NCBI GenBank assembly: GCA_012295275.1
Contig: CM022673.1
Coordinates: 20,306,310-20,348,809 of the forward strand
Direction of reading: 5' to 3'
DNA: 42,500 bases
Source: Chrysomallon squamiferum
Taxonomy: Eukaryota; Mollusca; Gastropoda; Neomphalida; Peltospiridae
The stretch's first letter is position 1. Every line of letters begins with the position of its first letter. The notes beneath the pieces were generated by a model that ran no database searches, was not told where the DNA came from, and was given only the letters and a program-made list of their open reading frames with translations. Both the position numbers and the translations under genes were made by a program. Below, one piece after another: positions 12,134 through 22,442 of the stretch.

Positions 12134-12705
12134 TCATGGAAACACCTTGTCCCCACCCAAAACCAACAGTTCCACTGAGCCCAGCATTGCTTCCAGATAC
12201 AATGTATTTCTTTTACGTGACAAGTGCACCCAATCAGTCAAGAAGAGCTCCAGATCTCCAACTCTCATTGCAGGGTGCCCAGTTACTGCTCCTCCTTCTG
12301 CAAGGATCAGTGATTTCACTGCCCCATTCGCCGTTTCCTCAGCCTTGTCTACCTGCTTTGGGTGTTTAGATCAAGGTGAGGCAGCATGTTCAACAATATG
12401 ATCCTCACACAGGGGAGGAGCGTTCAGTCGCAGGACCGAGCAAGTGACGTTCTGAATCAGAACCTTGTTTTTCATTGTCACCATGTCATTCGATCACAGC
12501 TGTAAAATGACAGTATTAGGTGGGGCTGGTGTTTCAACTTATCTAAAATAAAACTGTCTAGCTGGGACTATCGCTTTCCCCTGTTACCATATCATTTTAC
12601 CTTGATACCAGCCCACATCAAACCTAGGTTGCTTCTATCTGGCCTTGCCTGTCCTGGATTCCTGCCCACTGGACCACAGAAGATCCTGTTATGCATATTT
12701 CATGC
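12134..12705 (-). pseudogene. SGNH-hydrolase-like domain of the retrotransposon relic
   Basis: Minus-strand pieces follow the order of SGNH domains found in Ngaro-type elements. A start-like ITGSSVVQWAG lies near 12695-12660, then VGWYQGKMIW (about 12620-12590). Next is the core TVILQL.SNDMV (about 12515-12480), where the family has GGND. A KQVDKAEETANGAV helix lies near 12350, and the end is GHPAMRVGDLELF followed by VHLSRKRNTLYLEA (about 12275-12180). In functional relatives the terminal block carries D-x-x-H (typically DGVHLS); here it reads DWVHLS, keeping Asp and His. In-frame stops occur at the glycine before SND and elsewhere. The assignment rests on motif order, so it is probable rather than certain. 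Confidence 0.6.
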
Positions 12706-12744
12706 CTCCCTTGGGTAACCCTGATGGTGTGACATGGTTTAGTA

Positions 12745-13700
12745 ACTCCTTGTTGCATTAATCATCCATCTAATAAAGTCTGGCCTGGTTTTAGTGCTTG
12801 GGAGGCACAATTCATGGACGCAGTTAGTGATTGCAATCTTTTTTCTTTTCTTGCGAGTAAGCTCCATACGCTGCCTTAATCCTACCTATTTCTTCAGATG
12901 TAGGCGCAATATTGTATCTATTTCTATACCGAAAAATATTTGAACCGTGCTCGGTCCCACAGTTTTCTCCTCTGCAACTGGAACCCCAAACTTGCAACAT
13001 AATGTCTGAAAACTTCCTATTGCCTTGTGACATTCATTTGACCCTGCCCTGCCCCTAAAATGAAAATCATCCAGGTAATGCAGCACAACCGGCCAGTCAT
13101 GCACATACTGCCTCTCAGCTTCCCACTGAATAAGAGTAGAACACTTTTCAAACTGACTGATTCATTCATGGATAAACTCTTGTCATAGTAGTACAGATCA
13201 TCCATTTTATACCCTAACAAATTGAAATCTCCTAGAAATAGTGGTAGTAGCCTTAATGCTGATTTTATATCAGCTTTTCCTAACAGGGCTCTCTCATCTA
13301 CCGTCTACAGAACACACACTTGGATCAATGTGATTATTTACCAAATTTAGATTTGGTTAGGAAAGATGGTGAATAACTCTGAAGTCTCCATTTTATGATA
13401 CCAATCCTGGGGGATATTCTGAGGGTTTTAAATGGGCATTCTGTAAATTGTCCTCCCGGCCTCCCAAACAGTATCTCTTTACTTTTTTCTTTATTTTTCT
13501 TTTTTATTTATTTATTTATTTTTTAATTTTCAATTTTATTTTATTTTATTTATTTATTTTTTTTTAATCTCTGGACCCTGTGTTACACTTTTTCAATTGT
13601 TTGCATCTGCCTGCTGCTACTCTAGATTCCCGATACTGTAGTCTAAATATCTTAGTAAAACCTTTAATTATTTCCTGTGCTGCTAGTTCCGACGTCCGCA
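12745..13700 (-). pseudogene. Reverse transcriptase fragment, Ngaro/DIRS type, frameshifted
   Basis: Read on the minus strand from high to low coordinates, the recognisable pieces are in family order. First comes EIIKGFTKIFRLQYRES (about 13690-13640), then a FGRPGGQF..PF..LRISP stretch near 13470-13410. Next is LLGKADIKSALRLLP near 13285-13240, running into FNLLGYKMDDLYYYDKSL. After that comes the catalytic box LHYLDDFHF near 13085-13060, then VPVAEEKTVGPSTV and FGIEIDT (12985-12915). A tail near 12785-12740 reads PDFIRWMINAT. YLDD is the retrotransposon form of the polymerase active-site YxDD motif. Several frame changes and stops are required, so it cannot make a working enzyme. A TTTA-rich tract at about 13478-13567 interrupts it. 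Confidence 0.75.
13478..13567. repeat. T-rich (TTTA)n tract inside the reverse transcriptase relic
   Basis: About 90 bp of T/A microsatellite lies between two recognisable parts of the reverse transcriptase, suggesting expansion or insertion after the element died. Confidence 0.7.
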
Positions 13701-14819
13701 ATTTCCGCATTTGGCAAGTGTACATTTTCCCAGCATTAACTAACGCCACCCCCATCTCAGCTTGTATGAAACAGTATGTGCTGTCTGTGGGTAGGTGTAA
13801 ATGAAACATCACTTTCTAGACTGCATGAAAGAACTGGTGAACTGGCGCCCAGAACTTTTCTGGCCTACTCCAGCTTGCCTCCTATACCTTATTCCCGACA
13901 TGCACAACAATAACCAGAGATCATTGTCTATTACCTACCATGAGTTTTCTTGGTGTCTAGCATTCTTTTTATTCTGACATGGTCATATACTGCTTCTGTT
14001 GGCTAACATCCTAATATCCCTTAAATATTTTAACACACTCATAAAAATCATAAATCACGAACTGCCCTTATCCTTTTTTCGGACCTCTAGTTCGTCCCCC
14101 CCTCTTCTACACAAGTTCACCTAAGCCACCTTGACTGCTTCTGTTTCATGTTCATTATTCAATACTATGGATAACTCAACATATTTCCTTTCCCAAATTT
14201 TCAGGTACATTGATCCCTATCCCGTCAAACGTACTGACAATTTGAAAAGGTAGTCGAGGTAAAATATCGATATACCCAATTTCAAAATTACTAGTAGTAT
14301 CTGACTTACCGTTTTCCATTGTTCTGTCTTGCGGGCACCAAACGGAATGAGAGGAGCTGGTCGATCAGTCATGTCGTTCCCTTCTGGAACTACCGTGGTA
14401 TCGACCATGGCCCTTCACTGTTCAGGCGGCTCTGTCGACAAAATACAAGATGTGTGGTCCTATGCTTTCGTCTTCCTCGAGTTGTCTGGACAGACACTTT
14501 CCTCTTTTGATTTCTAGGAACGGTCTGTATTTTTTTTTAAATAAAAAAGGCTGGCTTCCAATGGATAGTTTATCGAGCAGTTGCTGTAATGACGCTTGAA
14601 TGGAAGAGACCGACTTGTGTCAGGCAGTCAGTAAAACAGTTAATGTGATAATCAGGGCAAGCTGTAGTAAAGAATGTCTGGGTCAGGCACTCTCTCTCAC
14701 AAGCGAGGTGGTGTGTATGTCGCAGCTCTAATATTATGTTGGGCCAGTCAACTAGAGTTAATTCCATTTGGCCGCAAACCCCCCAACCGTTTACTAGTAA
14801 CCACACAATTAGCTGTATG

Positions 14820-15420
14820 TTCTTGGCATTAAATTGGATTATTAGGTGTTACTTATAATCTGTATTATATTTACTTTAGACTAATTTTCATTCAGTAAAC
14901 TATTAAACCATTTAAAAACATTTACATTTACATTTAAGTGAAGATATATTTGTTCAAACACAATCACAATTACTGTAGAATAACTAAACGAAATAACTTT
15001 AGAACATTTTTTCTTTCTTCAAATTTATGAATGAGAAACCGTTTTTCAAAAATAAATAGTAAATAAAGAAAGTCTGTGTCAGTATGATAATGGCTGCACT
15101 ATTTATAGATGTTACTACTTGTTGGTAGTTTGTCGAGATGAAGTTTCAAACACAGCAAACAGGAAATGTCTGTACATTAAATGTCTGAAGTGATCAAGAT
15201 TTGGAATGAAAATTTAGAAGATTCCTGAAAATTGAAGTCTACAAATTCTCAAAGTATGTTTATACAGACACAATAGAGAAGAATGATTACAATATTTATT
15301 TAACAAATATAACAGTCACCCTCATTTGAACTATTAATATGTTCATACTGATTTATTCCAAAAATCTAACACTAAAAACACATTCCACAGTATGGAGCTG
15401 CAGAGTTTCTAAAATAGTTT
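14820..15420. other. AT-rich intergenic stretch, nothing recognised
   Basis: No reading frame, repeat family or structural signal could be supported here. Confidence 0.5.
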
Positions 15421-15427
15421 AAGAAAT

Positions 15428-15675
15428 CTATTTCAGAGAGAAAATGTTACTTTGAGTCTCTAGATTACATCTGTAGTTAAATAATCCAGTGATAAGTAAA
15501 CATTCAACTGCCTTCAGCACCCACTCATTTCTCGAGTTAAAAGTTGTATTTGTTAAAAGTTCAACTGAAGTCATTCCCAGTTCTAAGTTGATTCCACTTC
15601 CAATGTATCTAAAATGCTGACTGATATCCCAAATGTGCTCCAGTGGATTCAAAACTGGACTCATGAATGCCAAGG
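15428..15675 (-). pseudogene. Possible Tc1/mariner transposase scrap
   Basis: The minus-strand frame begins near 15673 with FMSPVLNPLEHIWDIS. This resembles the SPDLNPIEHxWD signature near the third catalytic acidic residue of Tc1/mariner DDE/DDD transposases. The expected Asp after Pro is Val here. Nothing else of a transposase was recognised in the 81-residue frame. The hAT element inserted directly upstream at 15684, splitting this sequence from its continuation at 18278. It could be a chance match, so confidence is modest. Confidence 0.4.
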
Positions 15676-15683
15676 CTGAAGAG
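15676..15683. other. hAT target-site duplication, left
   Basis: CTGAAGAG immediately precedes the left terminal inverted repeat and is identical to 18270-18277. Confidence 0.95.
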
Positions 15684-15993
15684 CAGTGCTGCCCAACGTC
15701 CGGCCCACGAAGCCTTAGAATCCGGCCCGCTAGTCGGTCTTCAATTTATTCCTTAACATTAACGCAGACGCTTACTACTGTTATTTTTCTTCGATGATGA
15801 TTGGCTACTAAATCAATAGTTTTCAGTTTGAAGAATGGAGTAGCGTTATGTCTAAAAATAGAGTGTTTGCTGACATCGAAAAATTGATAAAAAGTGAAGT
15901 ATCACAGAGTGTACGATTGATTGATTCGGTCGTCCATTCAAAAGCCTGAGAGCGCTCACCTCAGCCAGTTGAAGACGGACTGCTGGCAAATTA

Positions 15994-16054
15994 CCATAGA
16001 TATTTCAATAGAAAAAGCTGAACTTTTTACCGTTTCTTATTGAAATATCTATGG
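15994..16054. repeat. Hairpin-forming inverted repeat in the hAT 5' region
   Basis: CCATAGATATTTCAATA (15994-16010) is the exact reverse complement of 16038-16054, with 27 bases between. With one bulge the stem extends by a further GAAA/TTTC. It lies about 225 bp before the transposase start. Confidence 0.85.
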
Positions 16055-16278
16055 CATTTTACACCGGGGCGCGCACGCCACAATAATCTATCGTGGTTGA
16101 AGGTGTCGTTTTTTTAGGAATAATATCACGTGACTTTTCCGCATCAATAAAACTGGCATTTGAGGTGGTATAATTTCAAATTTACTCAGGCACAACTTTT
16201 GATACGGAAGCCTTCTTATACCGATGAGCAAATTACAGTAGTTTCTTTTTCACAATAAATTTCAAATTTTGTTCATCC

Positions 16279-17818
16279 ATGGCGTCGGCTAGAAAAATCA
16301 GAAAAGTAGACAAGGAGGACCGCAGGTTTAACGAGGCGTGGACAAATTTGTATTTCTTCGTGGAATCAAATGCAAAATGTCTCTGTCTGATCTTTGGTGA
16401 AACAGTCGCAGTTCCAAAAACGGCATTACACATTAAAGCACGCTTCGACCGTAATCATTATGAAGGAGATCAACACAAGGGGAAAGCACTTTAACTTCAA
16501 AGGAATTTAGTCTCGCAACAGAATATTTTTCGGAAAATAGACGATGGATCGAAAAAATACGCCAAAGTAAGTTTCGTCATTGCTGAAAAGATTGCACGCA
16601 ACATGAAACCTTTTTCGGAAGGAGACTTTGTCAAAGAATGTATCACCTCGGCGAATGAAATTCTGTGCCCAGAGAAAGAGAAAGCTATAAAATGTGTTAG
16701 CTTGTCGCATAATACAATAACCCGAAGGATGGAAGAACTGCCCGAAAATACGAAAATGCAGTTGAACGAACTTTGTAAAAACTTCGAACGAATCTACTGA
16801 CATGACTGATACACCACAACTGGCGATTTTCGTGAGAGATGTTGATTCACGTTTTAATATCACTGAAGAATTACTCGTTCTATGTCCCATGAAAGGAAAG
16901 TTCACAGGTGCTGTTTTCAAAGAAATCGATACTGCACTCGAAAAGGCGGGACTGACTTACGATCGCCTGGTTAGAATTGCTACCGATGGTGCACCGGCCA
17001 TGATCGGCAAGGAACAAGGTTTGCGTGGTTTCATCCAAAGAAAACTGGAATCCCTGAATGTGAGTAAAGACCAAATATTGTGGTACCATTGCATTATACA
17101 TCAGGAATCACTTTGCTCCAAAATCATTAAGTTTGATCTCGACATGGATAATGTCGTGGAAGCTGTCAACTTCATTCGGTGTCGTGCATTAAATCATTGA
17201 CAGTTTCGAAATTTTCTCGATGAGATAAACGCCGAATTTTCTGGCATTCCTTACTTTACCGAGATCAGGTGGCTCAGCCATGGACGTACTTTGAAACGCT
17301 TTTACGATATTCGAGAACACGTGGCAGCATTTTTTGAAGCAAAACTTTCGTTGCCTTCAGGAACAGTCGCACATTTCAGCCATAAACCGGGAATTCTTTG
17401 TGAGCGAGTTAAAACGGATGCAGGAAGAATTTGCCAGGAGATTTAAGGAGTTCCGTGCTTGTGAAGACCAGCTGAAAACTTTTTCAGTGCCTTTTGACGT
17501 GGATCCTGCTGATGCCTCCGTTGAGCTTCAAATGAAATTGAATGAATTACAAAGTGACTGTCAAGAGTCAGTTTTTAAATAGGAATCTGATGGACTTCTA
17601 CAAATACGGTCTGCCTCACACTCAATATCCAAATCTTACTTGCTACTAAAAACGTTTTCTCGTTTTGTTCGGTTCGGCATGCAATTAGTAAAATCGAACA
17701 AAAGAAATTCTTTGAGTGATGGTCATCTCGAAGATGGACTCCGACTGGCTTTAACAAATATTCCGGCAGACATTGAAAACCTTCTTGATGACTCGAAACA
17801 ATTTCAAGTTTCTCACTG
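16279..17818 (+). pseudogene. hAT transposase, GTF2IRD2/ZBED-like, frameshifted
   Basis: The reading starts at ATG 16279 (MASARKIRKVDKEDRRF) and continues through several frames. Recognisable blocks are the N-terminal half of a Zn-finger-like segment (CLCLIFGETVAVPKTALHIK, whose partner half HYEG follows), and a KEC...ILCPEKEKAI stretch at 16630-16690. Further on are STDMTDTPQLAIFVR near 16800, ATDGAPAMIG near 16980, WYHCIIHQESLCSKI near 17080, EIRWLSHGRTLKRF near 17262, and the C-terminal dimerisation-region end to 17818. D, C/H and RW motifs of this kind are typical of hAT transposases and of the domesticated vertebrate GTF2IRD2 and ZBED proteins. Stops or frame changes near 16494, 16798, 17198, about 17330 and 17580 disable it. 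Confidence 0.88.
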
Positions 17819-18269
17819 ATATTTTCGTTCATTACCGGTATACATCTAAATAAAATAGTTTTATTATTGAAATACAAAGCCATTTATTTGAACAAATGTT
17901 TTTTTTTTTAATCTTGATCAATTGTTAAATTTGTTTTATAGAATGTAAGGTTCTAAATCAAAATTTTTAATGGTCATTTCGTATTCATGTAATATCTGGA
18001 GACTATAATTTTTTGATAGCAGTGAAGAAGTAATAGAAATAGTATCATATGTAGGACCCCTATGTATAAATTGAGTTATGAATTATAATTGTATAATGGA
18101 TAATTTCTATAAATAGAATAATAGAATCAATGTTTTCAGTTCTGAATACTTTATCAAACCATTTCAAGTAGCTGTATTAAAAAATGAAAGGCTAGAAATG
18201 TGAGTCCGGCCCACTGGCATCGTTTTTTCTTAAATCCGGCTCATGTTCGGAAAAGGTTGGGCAGCACTG

Positions 18270-18277
18270 CTGAAGAG
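18270..18277. other. hAT target-site duplication, right
   Basis: CTGAAGAG immediately follows the right terminal inverted repeat and is identical to 15676-15683. Removing the element plus one copy restores the pre-insertion sequence. Confidence 0.95.
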
Positions 18278-18439
18278 TTATAGTATTGGTTTTGATGTAG
18301 AGTGCTGGAGGTCACTAATGAACTGATTACTGTAACCGTAGTCAAGCTGATGTGTGTAGGTTTGAATGTATCTAAATAAAACTATTCTGATATTATTTAT
18401 ACATTAATATTGTTTATGTGACATAATTTACTAAGCCGA

Positions 18440-18660
18440 GCAGTATTGTTCATATAACTTAGTAAAAGTATTTGTATGTTATATTTATATTTGTATTGTT
18501 TATATAACTTAGTAAAACTGTTTGTGTTATATTTATATTTGCATTGTTTATATAACTTAGTAAAACTGTTTGTATGTTATATTTATTTTCGTATTGTTTA
18601 TATAACTTAGTAAAACTATTTATATTTATAAACTTGTATTATTTATATAATTTAGTAATA
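18440..18660. repeat. Minisatellite with a unit of about 50 bp, near five copies
   Basis: The unit is built around tattgttTATATAACTTAGTAAAAC. Its starts at about 18443, 18494, 18542, 18592 and 18637 give spacings of 51, 48, 50 and 45 bp. Confidence 0.85.
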
Positions 18661-18669
18661 GGATTGAGA

Positions 18670-19390
18670 AAACTAAGAGAGGAATTGATTCTAATACTTT
18701 TTATATGATGCCTGACATGAATCTGAATCCTGAAATATCTGAGCTGATCCAGCTGAGACAGTGCACGGATTTAGTCATTTACAGTGATTTCTGTTCTGTT
18801 GATTTTTGCCATGTATATTTGTAATGTATAAAAGAAAAAAAAAGGAGTAAATCCAAAACAAAATAATTAATTAGAACTACGTTTTTACATAACAGTATTG
18901 TGAAATAGTGCTTTCATGAGAATTTTTAAATAACATAATCTAACAGCTCAAATTAAAAAAGTATTTATTAAAACCTTTTTCAATTGATTACGTTTGAAAA
19001 ATGTTCGAAGCATATATTTGTAGAACAAAAGTTGAGAATACAGTCTATAAGTGTTAATACAAGGTACTAAATGTAGGTCTCTAGTAAGTGTGCAAGGTGG
19101 TAAGTATTTGGATCAATTCCTTCTAATGGAATCTTGAACTGTTTTGATTTTAGCAGTGCTTATCAGCTGATGAATGAAATAGTGTGTACTGTCTGTGGGT
19201 AGGTGTAAATGAAACATCACTTGTTGTTAATAAGAAAGAGTAGACTGTGAAGTGACTGCGGTGGGTTTCTTCTTTTGTTATCTGACTGTTCCTAAATCTT
19301 ATGTATGATCCCATATAACAGTAAATAAAATAAGTAAATAAAACATTTCGTTTCTTCCTTCTACATAAAAAATAATTATATATTTTACAG
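18670..19390. other. Region upstream of the first coding exon
   Basis: No reading frame is supported. It should contain the 5' untranslated part and perhaps the promoter or an intron of the STAND gene, but I see no clear TATA/initiator arrangement. A 36-bp segment at 19188-19223 nearly matches part of the retrotransposon relic at 13775-13810. Confidence 0.4.
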
Positions 19391-19400
19391 CTCAACCAAT

Positions 19401-19512
19401 ATGGATAAAATATTTAAGTATTCAGGACGTCCTTCATTTCTTTCTCGCCTGGATAAACAAGTTAAAGAAGATGCAAAACGTCGCGTACTACAACCTGCGT
19501 CAAGGAGTTCTG
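19401..19512 (+). CDS. Coding exon 1 of the STAND-ankyrin gene
   Basis: It starts MDKIFKYSGRPSF and encodes 37 residues plus one base. It is rich in Lys/Arg and polar residues and matches no domain I know. The exon may begin at 19391 after an acceptor-like TTTTACAG. It ends TCTG|GTAATA at 19512, and its last G joins CA of exon 2 to give Ala. Confidence 0.7.
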
Positions 19513-22403
19513 GTAATACACACAGTATTTCAATATACTGCTTACTTTTTTGATAGGAAATTGTAAACATTCAAAGTTATTTGTATATTTGTAATAACAG
19601 AATATTTCAATATATTGTTTACTTTATTGATACACTTGTTTCAATATATTATTTAGTTCCATCGTAGTCATTCGTAAACACAAGTCACTGTTTCATTACT
19701 TCATCGTGATTATAATTATAATTATAATTAGCCTTGTATTTACTGTTACACATTTTAATACTGTAAAGTAAGGCTTATTTCATAGCACCTGCACATAATC
19801 AGTCAAAACATTTTAAAATCATATATTGTGATATGCAATAATACTTTTAATAGATTGTATTAATACTGTATCCTGTCCTTAAAAATGTATTCACTCTGTT
19901 TCACAAATAGTCAAATAATACTTGTACAACCAACAGTAAACATACATCACTGTGAAAAATGTTCAGTTAGGAGTCGAAAACAATTTAATTGGTAAATTGA
20001 AAACTGAAAATGTTCAGTTTCTGTACATGTTTAATATATAATATAATACACATTAGTGCTTTTCTGTCTCACTGTGATCTGAACAACATGCACACGTGAC
20101 CCACTTTCGTTAAAGGAGACGAGTCCAAATTCTGAGATATGAATATATTTAGCATTCACATGAAATATCCTTTCCAATATATGATGCATGTATCTTTGAA
20201 GTTGTAGCAGTTTCTGATACTGATGTCACCAAGTCATCACAAGAAACACATTTGTCAAAAATCCCGTGTAAACATTTATAAGTAGCCTCCAACAGAAAAC
20301 CCAACCAATAACTTGCTGAAACGTTCACGAATTTTATATCATAAAATTAAAAAAACTCTTAGTAATGGGTTAAAAAATTGTAATTCTTAAACATGTTATG
20401 AAATATTGCACTTCAGTATAGTAATAAAATTGATACTTCTAGTAAGTATTTCGTCTAAAGGCTGTTTTTAATCTGTCTTTGACCATGCCTTTTAGTATTT
20501 GGACACACACATTTATTGTAAATTTGATGGACATTCTGTCCTGTTCTGGTGCCCATAATCTTACTGGATGTAACCTAAAAGAGCAGTGAACTACACAAGT
20601 AAAACCGAATTACCAGACAAGCTCACTCAGTAATTATTCAGAAGTCATTCTACTGCAGTGCTGACCTTCTAGCAACTACATGAGAAAACTACTTATTTTT
20701 CTTTAAATCAAACACTGACTAAAATTCTTGACACCCATTAATGTTGCCCAAAATACAAAGCCCACTTGCCATATGTGACTTGTATCAACCAATAACCAAT
20801 ACACTATCCAAGGATTCTGTTATCTGTTATTCTCTGCGATTAGAAATGTTTTTACTCACGTTTGTTTTTAGACACTGCTTCTAAAATCATCATTTTAAGT
20901 ATCTTATCATGTGAATATCCATGTTTTAACATTTTGAATTAAAATCTACGTACTGATGCAGTGATCTCATTTTTTATATTTTATACATTTTTTTTTTTTT
21001 TTTTTTTTGGTTATCTTATCTCACTGTTCTACAAAGTCAGTTGTTCATAATCAGGTCATAATGATATGTCTCCTTTAGCAATAGCTGGTGACGTATGCAA
21101 AAACATGCACACATAAACACACAAACATACATTTTTGATACATGTAGCTACATACAGTTTTAGAAATAACACTTGTAGATTGTGAATTTAAATAATTTAT
21201 TTTTCTATTTGCCGCAGCACAAACAGTGGTAGAACATAATGTAAATATTAGAACAGATAAAAAAAATCTATCAAGTAAAGAAATACTGTATCAGGAGACG
21301 AAGCTGTGGAAACTGAAGCATACTTTATAGATAACAGAACTATGTCAAATTAATCGCTATAGTATATGACCAACACAAGCGAACATAGACAAAATACATA
21401 AATACATACATATGTACATGTCTACAAACCACCAAGGGCGCACAATTTGTGCGAACGACTGTTTAGTTTACATGAGGGTTGTCCAAAACCATCCTTGCTT
21501 GGCTCATTTTCTTTCACGCACATTTTTTTGCTATGCTGAATGACAGTTTACTCATGGTTAAAATTAAACTGCCATTCACCAAACCAACAACGTTGGCCTG
21601 AGTTCTATTAGGAGACAACAACAATTTAATTAGTATGTTGAAAATTGAAAGTGCTCTTTTGCCTGCCTGTTTAACAGATAACAGAATGCACATCACAGTA
21701 CTCATTAGTACTTTTCTACGAGACACTCTAATCTGAACAACGTTCACACAGACACAAACATAGACATACACCCAGATACATACACCCAGAGATGCAGAGA
21801 TTTAATGTAAAGATTGTACAGCTTTTTTAAAACATACTGTTTTATTCAATAATGCTAACAAATGACAGATTTTATTCAAACTGTGCAGTAGATGCTCTAC
21901 ATATGGATCCGACAAATAATAGTTGTAAGTTGTGAAATTGAAAAATTTGAACCTGAAGCATTCAGATTAGAACAGTCCCATATGGAAAATGTCATAACAG
22001 ATGTTAATGCTGCCAAACAGAAATTTAAAAATTCCCAAGTTTGTGAGAGCTTGTACAATTTGAAGAAATTGAAGTCATGGACTACCTAGCAGTGCTTATA
22101 ATTTGTAACTGTTTGAAGTTTATGATTTGAGTACAAATGTTTCTTAAATAATAATAATAATAACAAATGTTATTGCCAGCGCGGTTTTGTTAGCGCACTT
22201 TTGTCTTATGCGCTCAAATATACATACAAGAACACACGAACACACAGACACACATCACATCACACACACACACAGACACACGCCCAAATTGTAAGTATCA
22301 ACACTCTTACCTAGATTTTGTTATTAAGATAATTCAGCATAAATTAAACAAGCCAATATATCTGTCAATATATCGGTCATTATTAAAATACAGTACGAAG
22401 AAC

Positions 22404-22442
<39 letters not shown>

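Larger units (their letters stand above)
11640..14820 (-). mobile_element. Decayed Ngaro/DIRS-like tyrosine-recombinase retrotransposon relic
   Basis: This stretch is clearly GC-richer than its surroundings. On the minus strand it encodes, in broken frames, a reverse transcriptase of the DIRS/Ngaro type (about 13700-12745) followed by an SGNH-hydrolase-like domain (about 12705-12134). DIRS/Ngaro elements are animal retrotransposons that encode a tyrosine recombinase instead of an integrase and have no ordinary LTRs; some carry an SGNH hydrolase domain. No recombinase or RNase H is recognisable here, and the element ends are not defined. Edges are set from base composition: below about 11700 and above 14820 the sequence returns to ordinary AT-rich DNA. 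The open frames at 14217-14408 and 14570-14806 on the minus strand lie inside the relic and are unidentified. Confidence 0.65.
15684..18269 (+). mobile_element. Complete hAT (Charlie/GTF2IRD2-like) DNA transposon, 2586 bp
   Basis: The element begins CAGTGCTGCCCAAC at 15684 and ends with the exact reverse complement GTTGGGCAGCACTG at 18269, giving 14-bp perfect terminal inverted repeats. Both ends are flanked by the same 8 bp, CTGAAGAG (15676-15683 and 18270-18277), which is the target duplication length of hAT transposons. Subterminal TCCGGCCC motifs occur near both ends, in direct orientation. The interior encodes a broken transposase on the plus strand (16279-17818). A 17-bp inverted repeat lies upstream of it. 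The perfect target duplication implies limited decay since insertion, although the transposase is already defective. Confidence 0.93.

Noticed and set aside
11800-12401. Overlapping plus-strand open frames of 189 and 115 residues
   Set aside because: They run opposite to the retrotransposon relic, whose minus-strand motifs explain this stretch.
13564-13812. 82-residue minus-strand frame as an independent gene
   Set aside because: Its C-terminal half matches the start of the retrotransposon reverse transcriptase region, so it is part of the relic.
16507-17101. Minus-strand open frames of 137 and 73 residues
   Set aside because: Antisense shadows of the hAT transposase.
18440-18660. Regular spacing that could suggest a CRISPR array
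   Set aside because: The repeats are degenerate, the spacers are not unique, and the context is eukaryotic; it is a minisatellite.
20882-20908. A further possible 27-bp exon after TTTGTTTTTAG
   Set aside because: The acceptor is good and the phase would fit, but the donor (AA|GTATCT) is weak and the translation is a bare hydrophobic run, so it was left out of the model.
21892-22089. Plus-strand 65-residue open frame as a longer exon
   Set aside because: Its frame differs from the phase-1 reading that joins neighbouring exons; the strong GTAAGT donor at 21925 fits the 36-bp exon better.
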